Below, one piece after another: positions 41,224 to 50,207 of a DNA stretch of 64,000 nucleotides (its first letter is position 1; each line of letters starts with the position of its first letter). The notes below the pieces were generated by a model. That model did no database searches, was not told where the DNA came from, and saw nothing but the letters and a program-made list of their open reading frames with translations. This DNA is from Olsenella uli DSM 7084 (GTDB taxonomy: Bacteria > Actinomycetota > Coriobacteriia > Coriobacteriales > Atopobiaceae), in the NCBI RefSeq assembly GCF_000143845.1, contig NC_014363.1, positions 124,001 through 188,000 on the forward strand, in the 5' to 3' direction. The translations under genes and the position numbers were made by a program.

Positions 41224-44214
41224 ATGAGTGGCTATGAGGTACCGATCGACGGGCGTTGCGAGTACATCGATTCCATCGACTCCGATATGTCCCTGCCAAC
41301 GAACACGTTCCTTGTCAAGTCGCTCGGGCGCAAGAGGGATGAGTCGAGCCATCTGGTTGTATTGTGCGCCGAGCCAGGTGTTGGCAAGACTCATGCGATG
41401 AACGCCCTGTTGCAGTCTGAGCGGCAGCGTGGTGCGTTCACGCGCGTTCTCGACTTCTCGAGTGCGGGTGAGGACGAGACCCCCGCACGCCTCTCAAGGT
41501 CTGCGCGCGAGGTCCACGCACTGCGGGAGCGTTACGCGAGGGTTGCGGTTGGCATTGATGGACTCACTGCCGGAGATGAATCGGCGGTTGCGCGAGAGAC
41601 TCGGGCGATTCGCAAGATGCTTGATGATGGCTGTACGGTTATCCTCTGTATCCGCAGCGAGTCTGCCGCCCTTGTCGAACAGCTTAGGGATCGTGCGGTA
41701 GTTGCCGGTTGTTTTGAGCTTACGGCGAGGGGATGGTATGGGAATGACCCCATCTCTCGACTGACACATGGCATTCCCGCGCTTTACGTTGCAGCCACCT
41801 CAGACGCACGCCAGGGAATTCAGGCATTTGAAGACGACTCTGCCTACGTGAGGGCACTACGGGAACAGATTGTGCTTGCCTTGCGAGAAACGCTTGCGGA
41901 TGAAGAGGTCGAGCTCCGCCTGGCCCTCATGCTTCTTGGGAAGGGGACTCAGGGAGACCTGGCCGAGCTCCTCGACCGTCTCGATGCAGACGAGCTGTTC
42001 CTGATGGAGTCAACCGTCCCGCTCCTTGGTGTGACGTCCCATGGCGGCCGCTTCGGTGTCGCGGGGCTTTGCGAGATCGAGGGACTTCGTGCCACGCTCT
42101 CGAGCATCGAGCCTGTGGCTCAGAACTATACGAAGCTCGTGGTGCGCTCGGCGCGAGTTTTGGCGCAACGCGGGGAATACAGAAGGTCCGCCTTGGTGTG
42201 CGGGCTCTGCCACGACGTGCCCGAGCTGTACGAGATGGGATGCGAGAGCGGCTTTCAGTATGTGGTGGCGGGGGCGCCGTCATTGGTGGCGCGCTCCATC
42301 GGCTACCTCAAGGAGCGGGGACACGGGAGGGAGACGTACGTTCTCCTCGCGCAGCAGGCGCTCGATGAGGTGTTCGCCCGACGGAGTGTCTTGGAGAAGG
42401 GACGAGAGGCCTGCGTTTCGGCAAGGGGCCTCTCGAATGCGGAGTATGACGCGCAACGTATGGACATGATCCTCTCAAGCTGTCGCGACGGCCTTGATGC
42501 CATAGGCGGAGATGATAGGACGGTGGATGCCTCGGGCAGGGACATCGCGACTGCGCTGCGGCTGCATGCCGTCGCCCAGGCGGCGTTGTTTTCCGGGAGG
42601 TTCTCGAAGGCCTTCAATCTCCTGGTGGACCTACCGGCACGCAGGAACCCGGGGACGTTTGCGGCGGCACTGCTGAGCATGGACTTCTCTGTTGCCGAGA
42701 CACTGATGGGCGAGGTGCCCGTCAGTCAGGAGCGCGTGGATCGGGAGCGGGCGCAGAGCATCATGCGGGAGCTTGGCGACAGTCGTATCGACGTCTACCG
42801 CAACGCACTTTCCGCAACGACAGCGATACTCATGGGCAGGGAATCCGATTTCCCCTGCGCCGAGGTGGCGATTGCGAAGTCAGAGGAGTACGGGGATGGC
42901 CTGTTGACGGCGGTCTTCCTGCTCGCTGCGGCGATAGCCGATCTGAGGAACTCGGCGATGGCGCGAGCGCACGTTCGGGCGAACAGGGCGCTGGGGTATG
43001 CGACCTGCCGCAGCGCCGACTACCTTGCACATGCGGCACGCCTCGTCATGTCCGTCATTGACATCAGGCTTGGCGGGGAGATCACCCCCGAGCAGGAGAT
43101 GGCATGCGAGGGGCAGCTGGGAGACGTGCTGCGCATCCTGGCGTCCGCCTCCCGCGGCGAGACCCATGTTCCCGTGAGGCTTGATCACCTCTCCCGGTTT
43201 AACTGCAGCAGGGACGTCCTATGGGCCGTGAATCTGGTGCTGAACGATACGGGAGACCTCGCCTCCGAGGTCCATGGTCTGATTCCCGAGGGATGGAGGG
43301 GGCTCGTATCGACAGCCCTTGCACAATTTGAGGATGGGGCGCAGGCGGTGGAGGCGCACCCGCAAGCCCTGAGCCGCAGCCGGGGTGCGGATGGGGTCAA
43401 GCCCAGTCCGGCGGTGCGGGTATCCATCCTAGGAAACTTCGAGGTGTGGGTGGGCAAGCGCCGCATTCCCGCGGAGAGGCTCGTGCGTCGCCATGTAAGG
43501 GAAGTGATCGGGATGCTCGCCCTCGCAGTTGGGCATAGGGTGTCTCGTCGGGACCTGATTGCAAGCATTTGGGGTGAGATTGATTACGTATCAGGCCTGA
43601 AGCGGCTATACGAGTCGATATGCGCCTGCCGAAAGGCGCTGGGATCGAGGGAGCTTGGCACCAATCCCATCATATCGAACAAGATCGAGGGCATCGTCTC
43701 GCTCGATCCCGCGATCGTGTCCTGCGACGTGGACGACCTTGAGCGTTCCGCCCGTGACGCACTTGCGGTCGAGGGCAACGATCGTGACATGGTGCGCCTG
43801 GGCTGTAGGGCATGCACGATGTACGGGGGCGGAGTCGACTTTCATCCCATGGACGCCACTGGGCTGGCCGATGCCCGCACAGACGCGCTCCGGTCGCTCT
43901 ATGTCGACGTGGCCTCGGCGACCGCCGCCGCTGCGCTGAGAGAGGGCAGGCCGCGTCTTGCGGCGCGGCTTGCGCGCGAGGCGTATGACGTGCAACCGGC
44001 ACGTGAGGACGTGACGGTCTGCCTGATCGAGGGGCTTGCGGCGATAGGGAGGCTGGGAGAAGTCGTGGCGCTGTACGAGGACTATCGTCGGAGGCTGCCC
44101 CAGCTGGGATTGAGAAGACCTGCGGCCGGCGTGGCAAAGGCCGTCGAGGATGCCTTGACTCGCATGGAAGGGAGGGGCGAGGACATGGACGGCCCTGCGG
44201 CGATCGAGGCGTAG
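41224..44214 (+). CDS. Large AAA-type regulator with C-terminal winged helix and BTAD domain
   Basis: A 996-residue signal-transduction regulator. An NTPase domain with Walker A in CAEPGVGKTH near residue 50 is followed by a Walker-B-like VAVGIDGLTAGD near residue 105. A long helical middle of TPR-like character comes next. From about residue 730 there is an OmpR/AfsR-type winged helix (SILGNFEVWVGKRRIPAERL, then SRRDLIASIWGE), and last a bacterial transcriptional activator domain (LREGRPRLAARLAREAYDVQ). I chose ATG 41224 because GGGAGG is nine bases upstream. It stands alone between the rRNA operon and secA. The upstream DNA (41000-41170) is AT-rich and probably holds its promoter. The target genes are unknown. 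Confidence 0.82.
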   Translation: MSGYEVPIDGRCEYIDSIDSDMSLPTNTFLVKSLGRKRDESSHLVVLCAEPGVGKTHAMNALLQSERQRGAFTRVLDFSSAGEDETPARLSRSAREVHALRERYARVAVGIDGLTAGDESAVARETRAIRKMLDDGCTVILCIRSESAALVEQLRDRAVVAGCFELTARGWYGNDPISRLTHGIPALYVAATSDARQGIQAFEDDSAYVRALREQIVLALRETLADEEVELRLALMLLGKGTQGDLAELLDRLDADELFLMESTVPLLGVTSHGGRFGVAGLCEIEGLRATLSSIEPVAQNYTKLVVRSARVLAQRGEYRRSALVCGLCHDVPELYEMGCESGFQYVVAGAPSLVARSIGYLKERGHGRETYVLLAQQALDEVFARRSVLEKGREACVSARGLSNAEYDAQRMDMILSSCRDGLDAIGGDDRTVDASGRDIATALRLHAVAQAALFSGRFSKAFNLLVDLPARRNPGTFAAALLSMDFSVAETLMGEVPVSQERVDRERAQSIMRELGDSRIDVYRNALSATTAILMGRESDFPCAEVAIAKSEEYGDGLLTAVFLLAAAIADLRNSAMARAHVRANRALGYATCRSADYLAHAARLVMSVIDIRLGGEITPEQEMACEGQLGDVLRILASASRGETHVPVRLDHLSRFNCSRDVLWAVNLVLNDTGDLASEVHGLIPEGWRGLVSTALAQFEDGAQAVEAHPQALSRSRGADGVKPSPAVRVSILGNFEVWVGKRRIPAERLVRRHVREVIGMLALAVGHRVSRRDLIASIWGEIDYVSGLKRLYESICACRKALGSRELGTNPIISNKIEGIVSLDPAIVSCDVDDLERSARDALAVEGNDRDMVRLGCRACTMYGGGVDFHPMDATGLADARTDALRSLYVDVASATAAAALREGRPRLAARLAREAYDVQPAREDVTVCLIEGLAAIGRLGEVVALYEDYRRRLPQLGLRRPAAGVAKAVEDALTRMEGRGEDMDGPAAIEA

Positions 44215-44375
44215 GACGGGCCACGGCGTGGGGAAGGCGTGCGTGCTCTTGACCGTGGTGCCGTTTTCGTGGTCGTGTCCCCTTGCCAACTGCGTGGTTT
44301 CACCAATTGATACAGTAGGAGGGCTATCGGAACGCGCAGGGGCTTTGCGTCCCCCACACTATCAAGAGGAATCCC

Positions 44376-47126
44376 ATGCCAAACCTCTTCTCGCGCCTTC
44401 TCTCCAGAGGCGCCGACAAGCAGTTGAAGGAACTCGAGCAGATCGCCAGCCAGGTCAGCGGTTACGAAACCGCCATGAGGGAACTTTCGGACGAGGGCCT
44501 GCGGGCCCAGACGGAAAGGCTTCGGGCGCGCAATGCGGACGGGGAGACCTTGGATGACCTTCTTCCCGAGGCGTTCGCGACGGTGAGGGAGGCGTCGTCG
44601 CGCGTCTTGGGCATGCGCCACTTCGACGTCCAGATCATTGGTGGCATTGCGCTTCACAGGGGCATGATCGCCGAGATGAAGACGGGTGAGGGTAAGACGC
44701 TCGTCTCCACGCTCGCCGGCTATCTCAATGCCATACCGGGTGATGGGGTCCACATCGTCACGGTTAACGATTACCTCGCCAAGCGAGACAGCGAGTGGAT
44801 GGGGCAGATCTATCGTTTCCTGGGCATGAGCGTCGGCCTCCTGCAAAACGGGATGAAGCTCAGCCTCAAGCGGCCTGCGTATGCGGCCGATGTCACCTAT
44901 GGAACCAACTCGGAGTTCGGTTTCGACTATCTGCGTGACAACATGGTCACCAGGGCAAACATGCGTGTGCAGCGCGGCCATCACTTCGCCATCGTCGATG
45001 AGGTGGACTCCATTCTCATCGACGAGGCACGCACCCCACTTATCATCTCGGGGGCCGGAACCAAGTCGGCGAGCATCTACAAGGACTTTGCGCGTGCCGT
45101 CCGCGGTCTGACGCAGGACGTGGACTTCGAGATGGACGAGGCGAAGCACACCATAGCCACCACCGAGGTGGGCCTGCGCAAGATCGAGTCCAACTTGGGT
45201 GTGGATGACATCTACGGCGACATGAGCGGCCAGCTGGTCAACCATCTGCAACAGGCCCTGAAGGCGCAGTACATGTTCCACCGCGACCAGCAGTACGTGG
45301 TCGTGGACGGCGAGGTCAAGATCGTGGATGAGTTCACGGGCCGCATCATGGAGGGGAGGCGCTACTCCGAGGGGCTCCACCAGGCAATTGAGGCCAAAGA
45401 AGGCGTGTTCGTCCGCGAGGAGAACCAGACCCTCGCCACCATCACGCTCCAAAACTACTTCCGACTCTACGACAAACTCTCTGGCATGACCGGCACCGCC
45501 ATGACCGAGGATGCAGAGTTCCGGGAGATTTACAGCCTGCCCGTCCAGGCGATCCCCTCCAACAAGCCCGTTATTCGCGAGGACCACGACGATCTCGTCT
45601 ACCAGACCATAGACGCCAAGTTCAATGCGGTTGCCGACGATGTGACGAAGCGTCACTCACAGGGCCAACCCTGCCTGGTCGGCACGGTCTCCATCGAGAG
45701 TTCCGAGCGCCTCTCGCGCATCCTTGACAAGCGCGGCATCGAGCACGAGGTCCTCAATGCCAAATTCCACGAGCGAGAGGCGCAGATCGTGGCCCAGGCG
45801 GGTCGGGAGAACGCCGTAACCATCGCCACGAACATGGCGGGACGTGGAACCGACATCCTCTTGGGCGGCAATCCCGACGAGCTGGCGGAGGAACTCCTCC
45901 GCGAGGCGGGCGTCGACCCCGAAGAGGCCGATGGCGACCAGCGCGCGGTCGCCCTGGAGCAGGCCAAGGCGACCTGTGCGACCGAGCGCGAGCACGTGGT
46001 GGCTGCCGGGGGTCTCTGCGTCATCGGCACGGAGCGCCATGAGAGCCGTCGCATCGACAACCAGCTGCGCGGCCGCTCGGGCCGACAGGGAGACCCCGGC
46101 GAGACCCAGTTCTACCTGTCTCTGGACGACGATCTGATGAGGCTCTTCGGCGGCGACCGCATGGACCGGATCGCGGCGATGATGACAAAGTACGACATGC
46201 CGCCCGACATGCCCATCCAGGCGAAGATGGTCACCAAGGCCGTCGAGAGCGCCCAGCGCAAGGTCGAGGAGATCAACTTCTCCATGCGCAAGAACGTACT
46301 TGACTACGATGACGTCATGAACAAGCAGCGTCAGGTCATCTACGAGGAGAGAAACAAGATTCTCGACGGCAAGGACCTCGTCGAGCACATCGCCGACGTG
46401 ACGTTCGAGACCGTCCAGCGCCGCGTTGCCGAGTTCTGCTCCGAGAGCGTCGACGTGGACGACTGGGATCTCAAGGGCCTGCGGAAGTGGGTTGCGGAAC
46501 TCACGGGGCGCGCGGACCTGCCGCCCCTTCCCGAGAATGGTGACCAGCAGGAGATCGTCGAGGTGGTAGGCGACTACGTTGGGTCGTGCTACAAGGAGAA
46601 GTCCGATCGCCTTTCCAGCGAGATCATCCAGGAACTCTCGGCTCAGGTCATGCTGAGGGTCATCGACACGCGTTGGATGGCATACCTTCAGGAGATGGAC
46701 TACCTCAAGACCGGCATCGGCCTACGTGGCTTTGGGCAGCGCGATCCGCTCGTCGAGTACAAGACGGAGGCGTATGCGGCGTTCACCGAGCTGGTCAACA
46801 CCATGTACGAGGACTTCCTCCGCACCATCCTGCGCATCGAGCTCGCCCGCACCCCCGAGCCCACCGAGGACGACGGCCTGCGTGGGGCCAAGTTCTCCGG
46901 ACCAGCCGAGGTCGACGGCGACCAGGGGGGTGCTCGCGCGGTGGCTCGCGCGCCCCAAGGCGGCATGGCGGTCCGAGGACGCGACGGCAAGTCCCCTGCG
47001 GCCTCGAAGCCCTCCACGTACCGCAAGTCCGACGATCCCGATCCATACGTGGGCATCGGCAGGAACGATCCCTGCCCCTGCGGCAGCGGGAAGAAGTTCA
47101 AGAACTGCCACGGCAGGAACCGATAG
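44376..47126 (+). CDS. secA: Preprotein translocase ATPase SecA
   Basis: A 916-residue motor protein that pushes secretory proteins through SecYEG. Walker A is EMKTGEGKTLVSTL near residue 102. The DEAD-like VDEVDSILIDEARTPLI, the second-half NMAGRGTDILLGG and LRGRSGRQGDPG follow. The C-terminus ends in the zinc-binding PCPCGSGKKFKNCHG that contacts SecB or lipids. AAGAGGAA precedes the ATG. prfB starts three bases after the stop, the same order as in many Gram-positive bacteria. Confidence 0.97.
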   Translation: MPNLFSRLLSRGADKQLKELEQIASQVSGYETAMRELSDEGLRAQTERLRARNADGETLDDLLPEAFATVREASSRVLGMRHFDVQIIGGIALHRGMIAEMKTGEGKTLVSTLAGYLNAIPGDGVHIVTVNDYLAKRDSEWMGQIYRFLGMSVGLLQNGMKLSLKRPAYAADVTYGTNSEFGFDYLRDNMVTRANMRVQRGHHFAIVDEVDSILIDEARTPLIISGAGTKSASIYKDFARAVRGLTQDVDFEMDEAKHTIATTEVGLRKIESNLGVDDIYGDMSGQLVNHLQQALKAQYMFHRDQQYVVVDGEVKIVDEFTGRIMEGRRYSEGLHQAIEAKEGVFVREENQTLATITLQNYFRLYDKLSGMTGTAMTEDAEFREIYSLPVQAIPSNKPVIREDHDDLVYQTIDAKFNAVADDVTKRHSQGQPCLVGTVSIESSERLSRILDKRGIEHEVLNAKFHEREAQIVAQAGRENAVTIATNMAGRGTDILLGGNPDELAEELLREAGVDPEEADGDQRAVALEQAKATCATEREHVVAAGGLCVIGTERHESRRIDNQLRGRSGRQGDPGETQFYLSLDDDLMRLFGGDRMDRIAAMMTKYDMPPDMPIQAKMVTKAVESAQRKVEEINFSMRKNVLDYDDVMNKQRQVIYEERNKILDGKDLVEHIADVTFETVQRRVAEFCSESVDVDDWDLKGLRKWVAELTGRADLPPLPENGDQQEIVEVVGDYVGSCYKEKSDRLSSEIIQELSAQVMLRVIDTRWMAYLQEMDYLKTGIGLRGFGQRDPLVEYKTEAYAAFTELVNTMYEDFLRTILRIELARTPEPTEDDGLRGAKFSGPAEVDGDQGGARAVARAPQGGMAVRGRDGKSPAASKPSTYRKSDDPDPYVGIGRNDPCPCGSGKKFKNCHGRNR

Positions 47127-47129
47127 ACG

Positions 47130-48242
47130 ATGGACGTCTCCAAGGCAGACATCGAAGCACTTGCCCGACGTCTCGATGAGGTCGAGAGCTACCTCCATAT
47201 CGACGAGCGTCGCCGGGTCGTGGCGGAGCTGGAGGAGAGGAGCGCACGCCCCGGATTTTGGGACGACGCGGACGCGGCAAGTCGATCTATGACCGAGCTT
47301 ACGCGCGCCAAGGAGGATGTCCAGGGCATCGAGGATGCGCGCACGAGGCTGGGCGACGCGTCGGCGGCGCTTGAGCTTGGCCTGGAGACGGGTGACGGCG
47401 ACCTTCTCGACGAGGCGGCCCGCATCTGTGGCGCCCTCGAGGACGAGCTGGGCGAGCTCGAGCTCTCGAGCTGGTTTGCCGACGACCTCGACCACGGGGA
47501 CGCGATCGTCACGGTCACGCCTGGTCAGGGAGGGCTTGAGGCGCAGGACTGGTGCGACATGCTGTTCAAGATGTACCTGCGCTACTGTGACCGCCGGGGC
47601 TGGAAGGTGACCGTAAACGACGCGCCGGCTGCAGAGGCCATCGGTATCGACCGGGCGACGTTCACGGTGTCCGGGAAAAACGCCTACGGCATGCTCCGTG
47701 CCGAGCAGGGGGTCCATCGCCTGGTGCGCATCTCTCCGACAGATGACAAGAAGCGCCGTCAGACCACCTTCGCCGGCGTCGAGGTCCTGCCCGTCCTCCC
47801 CGATGACGTTGAGGTCGATATCGATCCGGGCGACCTGCGCATCGACGTATACCATGCGTCAGGCCATGGTGGGCAGGGCGTAAACACGACCGACTCTGCG
47901 GTTCGCATCACCCACCTGCCGACGGGCACGGTCGTCACCTGCCAGAACGAGCGGAGCCAGATACAGAACAAGGCAATCGCCATGGGAATCCTGCGCAGCC
48001 GTCTGTACGAGCTCGAGTTGGCGAAGAGGGAGGCCGAGATCGACGAGTTGCGCGGCCCCAAGCACGAGATTGGCTTCGGCAACCAGATCAGGAGCTACGT
48101 GCTCTACCCCTATCAGCTGGTCAAGGACCTGCGCACGGGGGTCGAGACCGGTAACGTTGAGTCCGTCTTGGATGACGGCGACCTGGACAAGTTCATCGTC
48201 GGCTACCACCGCTGGGCGGTCGGCGGGGGAGGGCGCCGATGA
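47130..48242 (+). CDS. prfB: Peptide chain release factor 2, no frameshift site
   Basis: A 370-residue RF2 for UAA and UGA stops. The GGQ loop is GHGGQGVNTTDSAVRITH. The frame is continuous from ATG 47130, so the programmed +1 frameshift used by E. coli and many others is absent. The recognition tripeptide, usually SPF, reads S202-P203-T204 in VRISPTDDKKRRQTT, a notable change at the position that contacts the stop codon. It starts three bases after secA and overlaps the next gene by four bases (ATGA). Confidence 0.95.
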   Translation: MDVSKADIEALARRLDEVESYLHIDERRRVVAELEERSARPGFWDDADAASRSMTELTRAKEDVQGIEDARTRLGDASAALELGLETGDGDLLDEAARICGALEDELGELELSSWFADDLDHGDAIVTVTPGQGGLEAQDWCDMLFKMYLRYCDRRGWKVTVNDAPAAEAIGIDRATFTVSGKNAYGMLRAEQGVHRLVRISPTDDKKRRQTTFAGVEVLPVLPDDVEVDIDPGDLRIDVYHASGHGGQGVNTTDSAVRITHLPTGTVVTCQNERSQIQNKAIAMGILRSRLYELELAKREAEIDELRGPKHEIGFGNQIRSYVLYPYQLVKDLRTGVETGNVESVLDDGDLDKFIVGYHRWAVGGGGRR

Positions 48243-49153
48243 CGGGAGACGCCCCGACGCGCATCGCCCCGCCGATGCGTGGCGGCCTGCCGTGGAGGAG
48301 GCTGCTGCGCGAGGGCTTCCTCATCATTCTGGGGTCGTTCGTCTATGCCGTCGGCATTGACTGCTTCGAGGTCCCCAACGGTCTGGCGGCAGGTGGGCTC
48401 ACGGGCCTGGCGACGATCTTCTCGGCACTCGCCTCGACTGTCGGTGTGAGCTTGCCCATCGGCATCCAGACGATTGTGATGAACGGCCTGCTCCTGCTCT
48501 ACGTCGTTTTGACGACGCATGACAGGAGCTACGTTGCCCGCAGCATCCTGGGCATCATCGTGAGCGGCCTGCTTACGGACGCCCTGGCCCCGATCCTGCC
48601 GGTGCCTGCCCAGGGGGAGCTTCTGCTGTCGGCCATATGGGGTGGCATCATCGTGGGTGCCGGCATAGGGATCGTGTTCCTCTCGGGCGGGAACACGGGT
48701 GGCACCGATATCGTCTGCCAGCTGGTCGCGAAGCGCTCGGGCCTGCCCGTGGGCATGCTGAGCATCATCGTGGATGGTGCCATCGTGCTCGCATCGATCC
48801 CCGTGTTCTCCCTGCGCAATGCCCTGTACGCCGGAATAGCCATGTACATTGCGGGGTGCGTCATCGACATGGTGGTCGACGGACCACGCACCGCGCGCAT
48901 GGCGATGATCGTGTCGGATCGCCATGCGGAGATCGCGCAGGAGATCATGTATGGGTTGGGGCGAGGGTGTACCGAGCTCAAGGGCAGGGGCGTCTGGAGT
49001 GGCAACGACCGACCGGTGCTCATGTGCGTGCTGGGCAGGACGGAGACGACTCGGCTCAAGGCCATCGTTGCCGACATCGATGCGGAAGCCATCGTGATCG
49101 TCTCGGAGGTGCATGAGGCCTTTGGCGAGGGCTTTAGCCGGATTGGTGGCTAG
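48239..49153 (+). CDS. YitT family membrane protein
   Basis: A 304-residue protein. About five to six N-terminal helices (starting LLREGFLIILGSFVYAVGID, then GGLTGLATIF, GIVFLSGGNTGGTDI) are followed by a cytosolic DUF2179 domain (DRHAEIAQEIMYGLGRGCTE, then ADIDAEAIVIVSEVHEAFGEGF). The family is conserved but not well characterised; it has been linked to small-molecule transport. It is translationally coupled to prfB by an ATGA overlap. A weak hairpin about 50 bases after its stop may end the secA-prfB-yitT operon. Confidence 0.9.
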   Translation: MTGDAPTRIAPPMRGGLPWRRLLREGFLIILGSFVYAVGIDCFEVPNGLAAGGLTGLATIFSALASTVGVSLPIGIQTIVMNGLLLLYVVLTTHDRSYVARSILGIIVSGLLTDALAPILPVPAQGELLLSAIWGGIIVGAGIGIVFLSGGNTGGTDIVCQLVAKRSGLPVGMLSIIVDGAIVLASIPVFSLRNALYAGIAMYIAGCVIDMVVDGPRTARMAMIVSDRHAEIAQEIMYGLGRGCTELKGRGVWSGNDRPVLMCVLGRTETTRLKAIVADIDAEAIVIVSEVHEAFGEGFSRIGG

Positions 49154-49199
49154 CCGAGATGCGATTTACGGGGTATGGCGAAAGCCCCTCGTCGACTCG

Positions 49200-49224
49200 T
49201 GGGGCCCATGATTCGTGAGCCCCA
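49200..49224 (+). terminator. Weak hairpin after yitT
   Basis: TGGGGC (49200-49205) pairs with GCCCCA (49219-49224) around a 13-base loop, with only a few following T or A bases. It is the only terminator-like structure between yitT and the transaldolase gene. Confidence 0.35.
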
Positions 49225-49372
49225 TGACAAATGTACGGTCATTCTTGCGGTCACGTGAGGCGACAAGTCGTTTCAAGTTACAGTAGGGCAGACCCCATCA
49301 CCTGTGGTCCGGGGCCATTCGTCCCCGGAAGGCTATCGGCGGCGCATGCCGTCTGGCGAAAGGAGAGCGTGC

Positions 49373-50053
49373 ATGAAGTTCTTCATCGACACTGCCGACC
49401 TCGACGAGATCCGCGAGGCCGCCAGCTGGGGTGTCCTCTCGGGCGTCACCACGAACCCCAGCCTCTACGCGAGGACCGGCGGCAGGCTCGCCGACTTCGA
49501 GCCCCACGTGGTCAGGATCTGCGAGGCCTGCGAGGGCCTGCCCGTCTCGGCCGAGTCCACCGCCGAGACCACCGAGGGCATGGTCGCCGAGGGCCGCCGC
49601 CTCGCCGCGCTGGCCCCCAACGTCGTCGTCAAGCTCCCCGTCTGCGAGGAGTCGCTGCCCGCCTGCCACGCGCTCGCCGCCGAGGGCGTCCGCGTCAACA
49701 TGACCCTCGTCTTCTCCGCCCCCCAGGCGCTGCTCGCCGCACGCGCGGGCGCACGCTACGTCTCGCCGTTCGTCGGCCGCTTCGACGACGTCGCCGACGA
49801 CGGGCTGGCCCAGCTCGAGACCGTCGTCGACGCCGTCAGGAACTACGACTACGGCTGGTGGGACGAGGAGGGCGGCCCCGAGATCATCGCCGCCTCCGTG
49901 CGCACCCCCAACCACGTGACCCAAGCGGCCCTCATGGGCGCCGACATCGCCACCGTGCCCCTCGCGGCGCTCAGGAGGTGCGTCCGCCACCCGCTGACGA
50001 GCGAGGGCCTGGCGAAGTTCGCGGCAGATTGGAAGAAGGTCACCGAAGGCTAG
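49373..50053 (+). CDS. Transaldolase / fructose-6-phosphate aldolase family protein
   Basis: A 226-residue short transaldolase (MipB/Fsa type). Landmarks are the N-terminal MKFFIDTADLDEI, TTNPSL, the Schiff-base lysine in VVVKLPV, and YVSPFVGRFDD. The length is that of the small subfamily that acts as transaldolase or fructose-6-phosphate aldolase; which of the two cannot be told from sequence. AAAGGAG lies seven bases before ATG 49373; an earlier in-frame start at 49304 is unlikely. Codon third positions are strongly C-biased, suggesting high expression. A TTACAGT -10-like site at about 49279 may be its promoter. Confidence 0.88.
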   Translation: MKFFIDTADLDEIREAASWGVLSGVTTNPSLYARTGGRLADFEPHVVRICEACEGLPVSAESTAETTEGMVAEGRRLAALAPNVVVKLPVCEESLPACHALAAEGVRVNMTLVFSAPQALLAARAGARYVSPFVGRFDDVADDGLAQLETVVDAVRNYDYGWWDEEGGPEIIAASVRTPNHVTQAALMGADIATVPLAALRRCVRHPLTSEGLAKFAADWKKVTEG

Positions 50054-50154
50054 CCCCTAGGTCCCTGTCCCGCCTTCTGCCTGAAGATTGTCTGACGCTT
50101 AGCCCCAGTTTCTGTGTGCTCCACCACGAGCAGAGAAGGGGGTGGCGGGTGCTT

Positions 50155-50163
50155 TGGTAGACT
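50155..50163 (+). promoter_or_regulatory. Extended -10 element for ftsEX
   Basis: TGGTAGACT, identical to the element before prfA, lies 45 bases upstream of the chosen ftsE start. Confidence 0.45.
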
Positions 50164-50207
50164 GTCAGGAAATCTGTCCGTTGCGCGATATAGAAAAAGG
50201 AGCTTTT

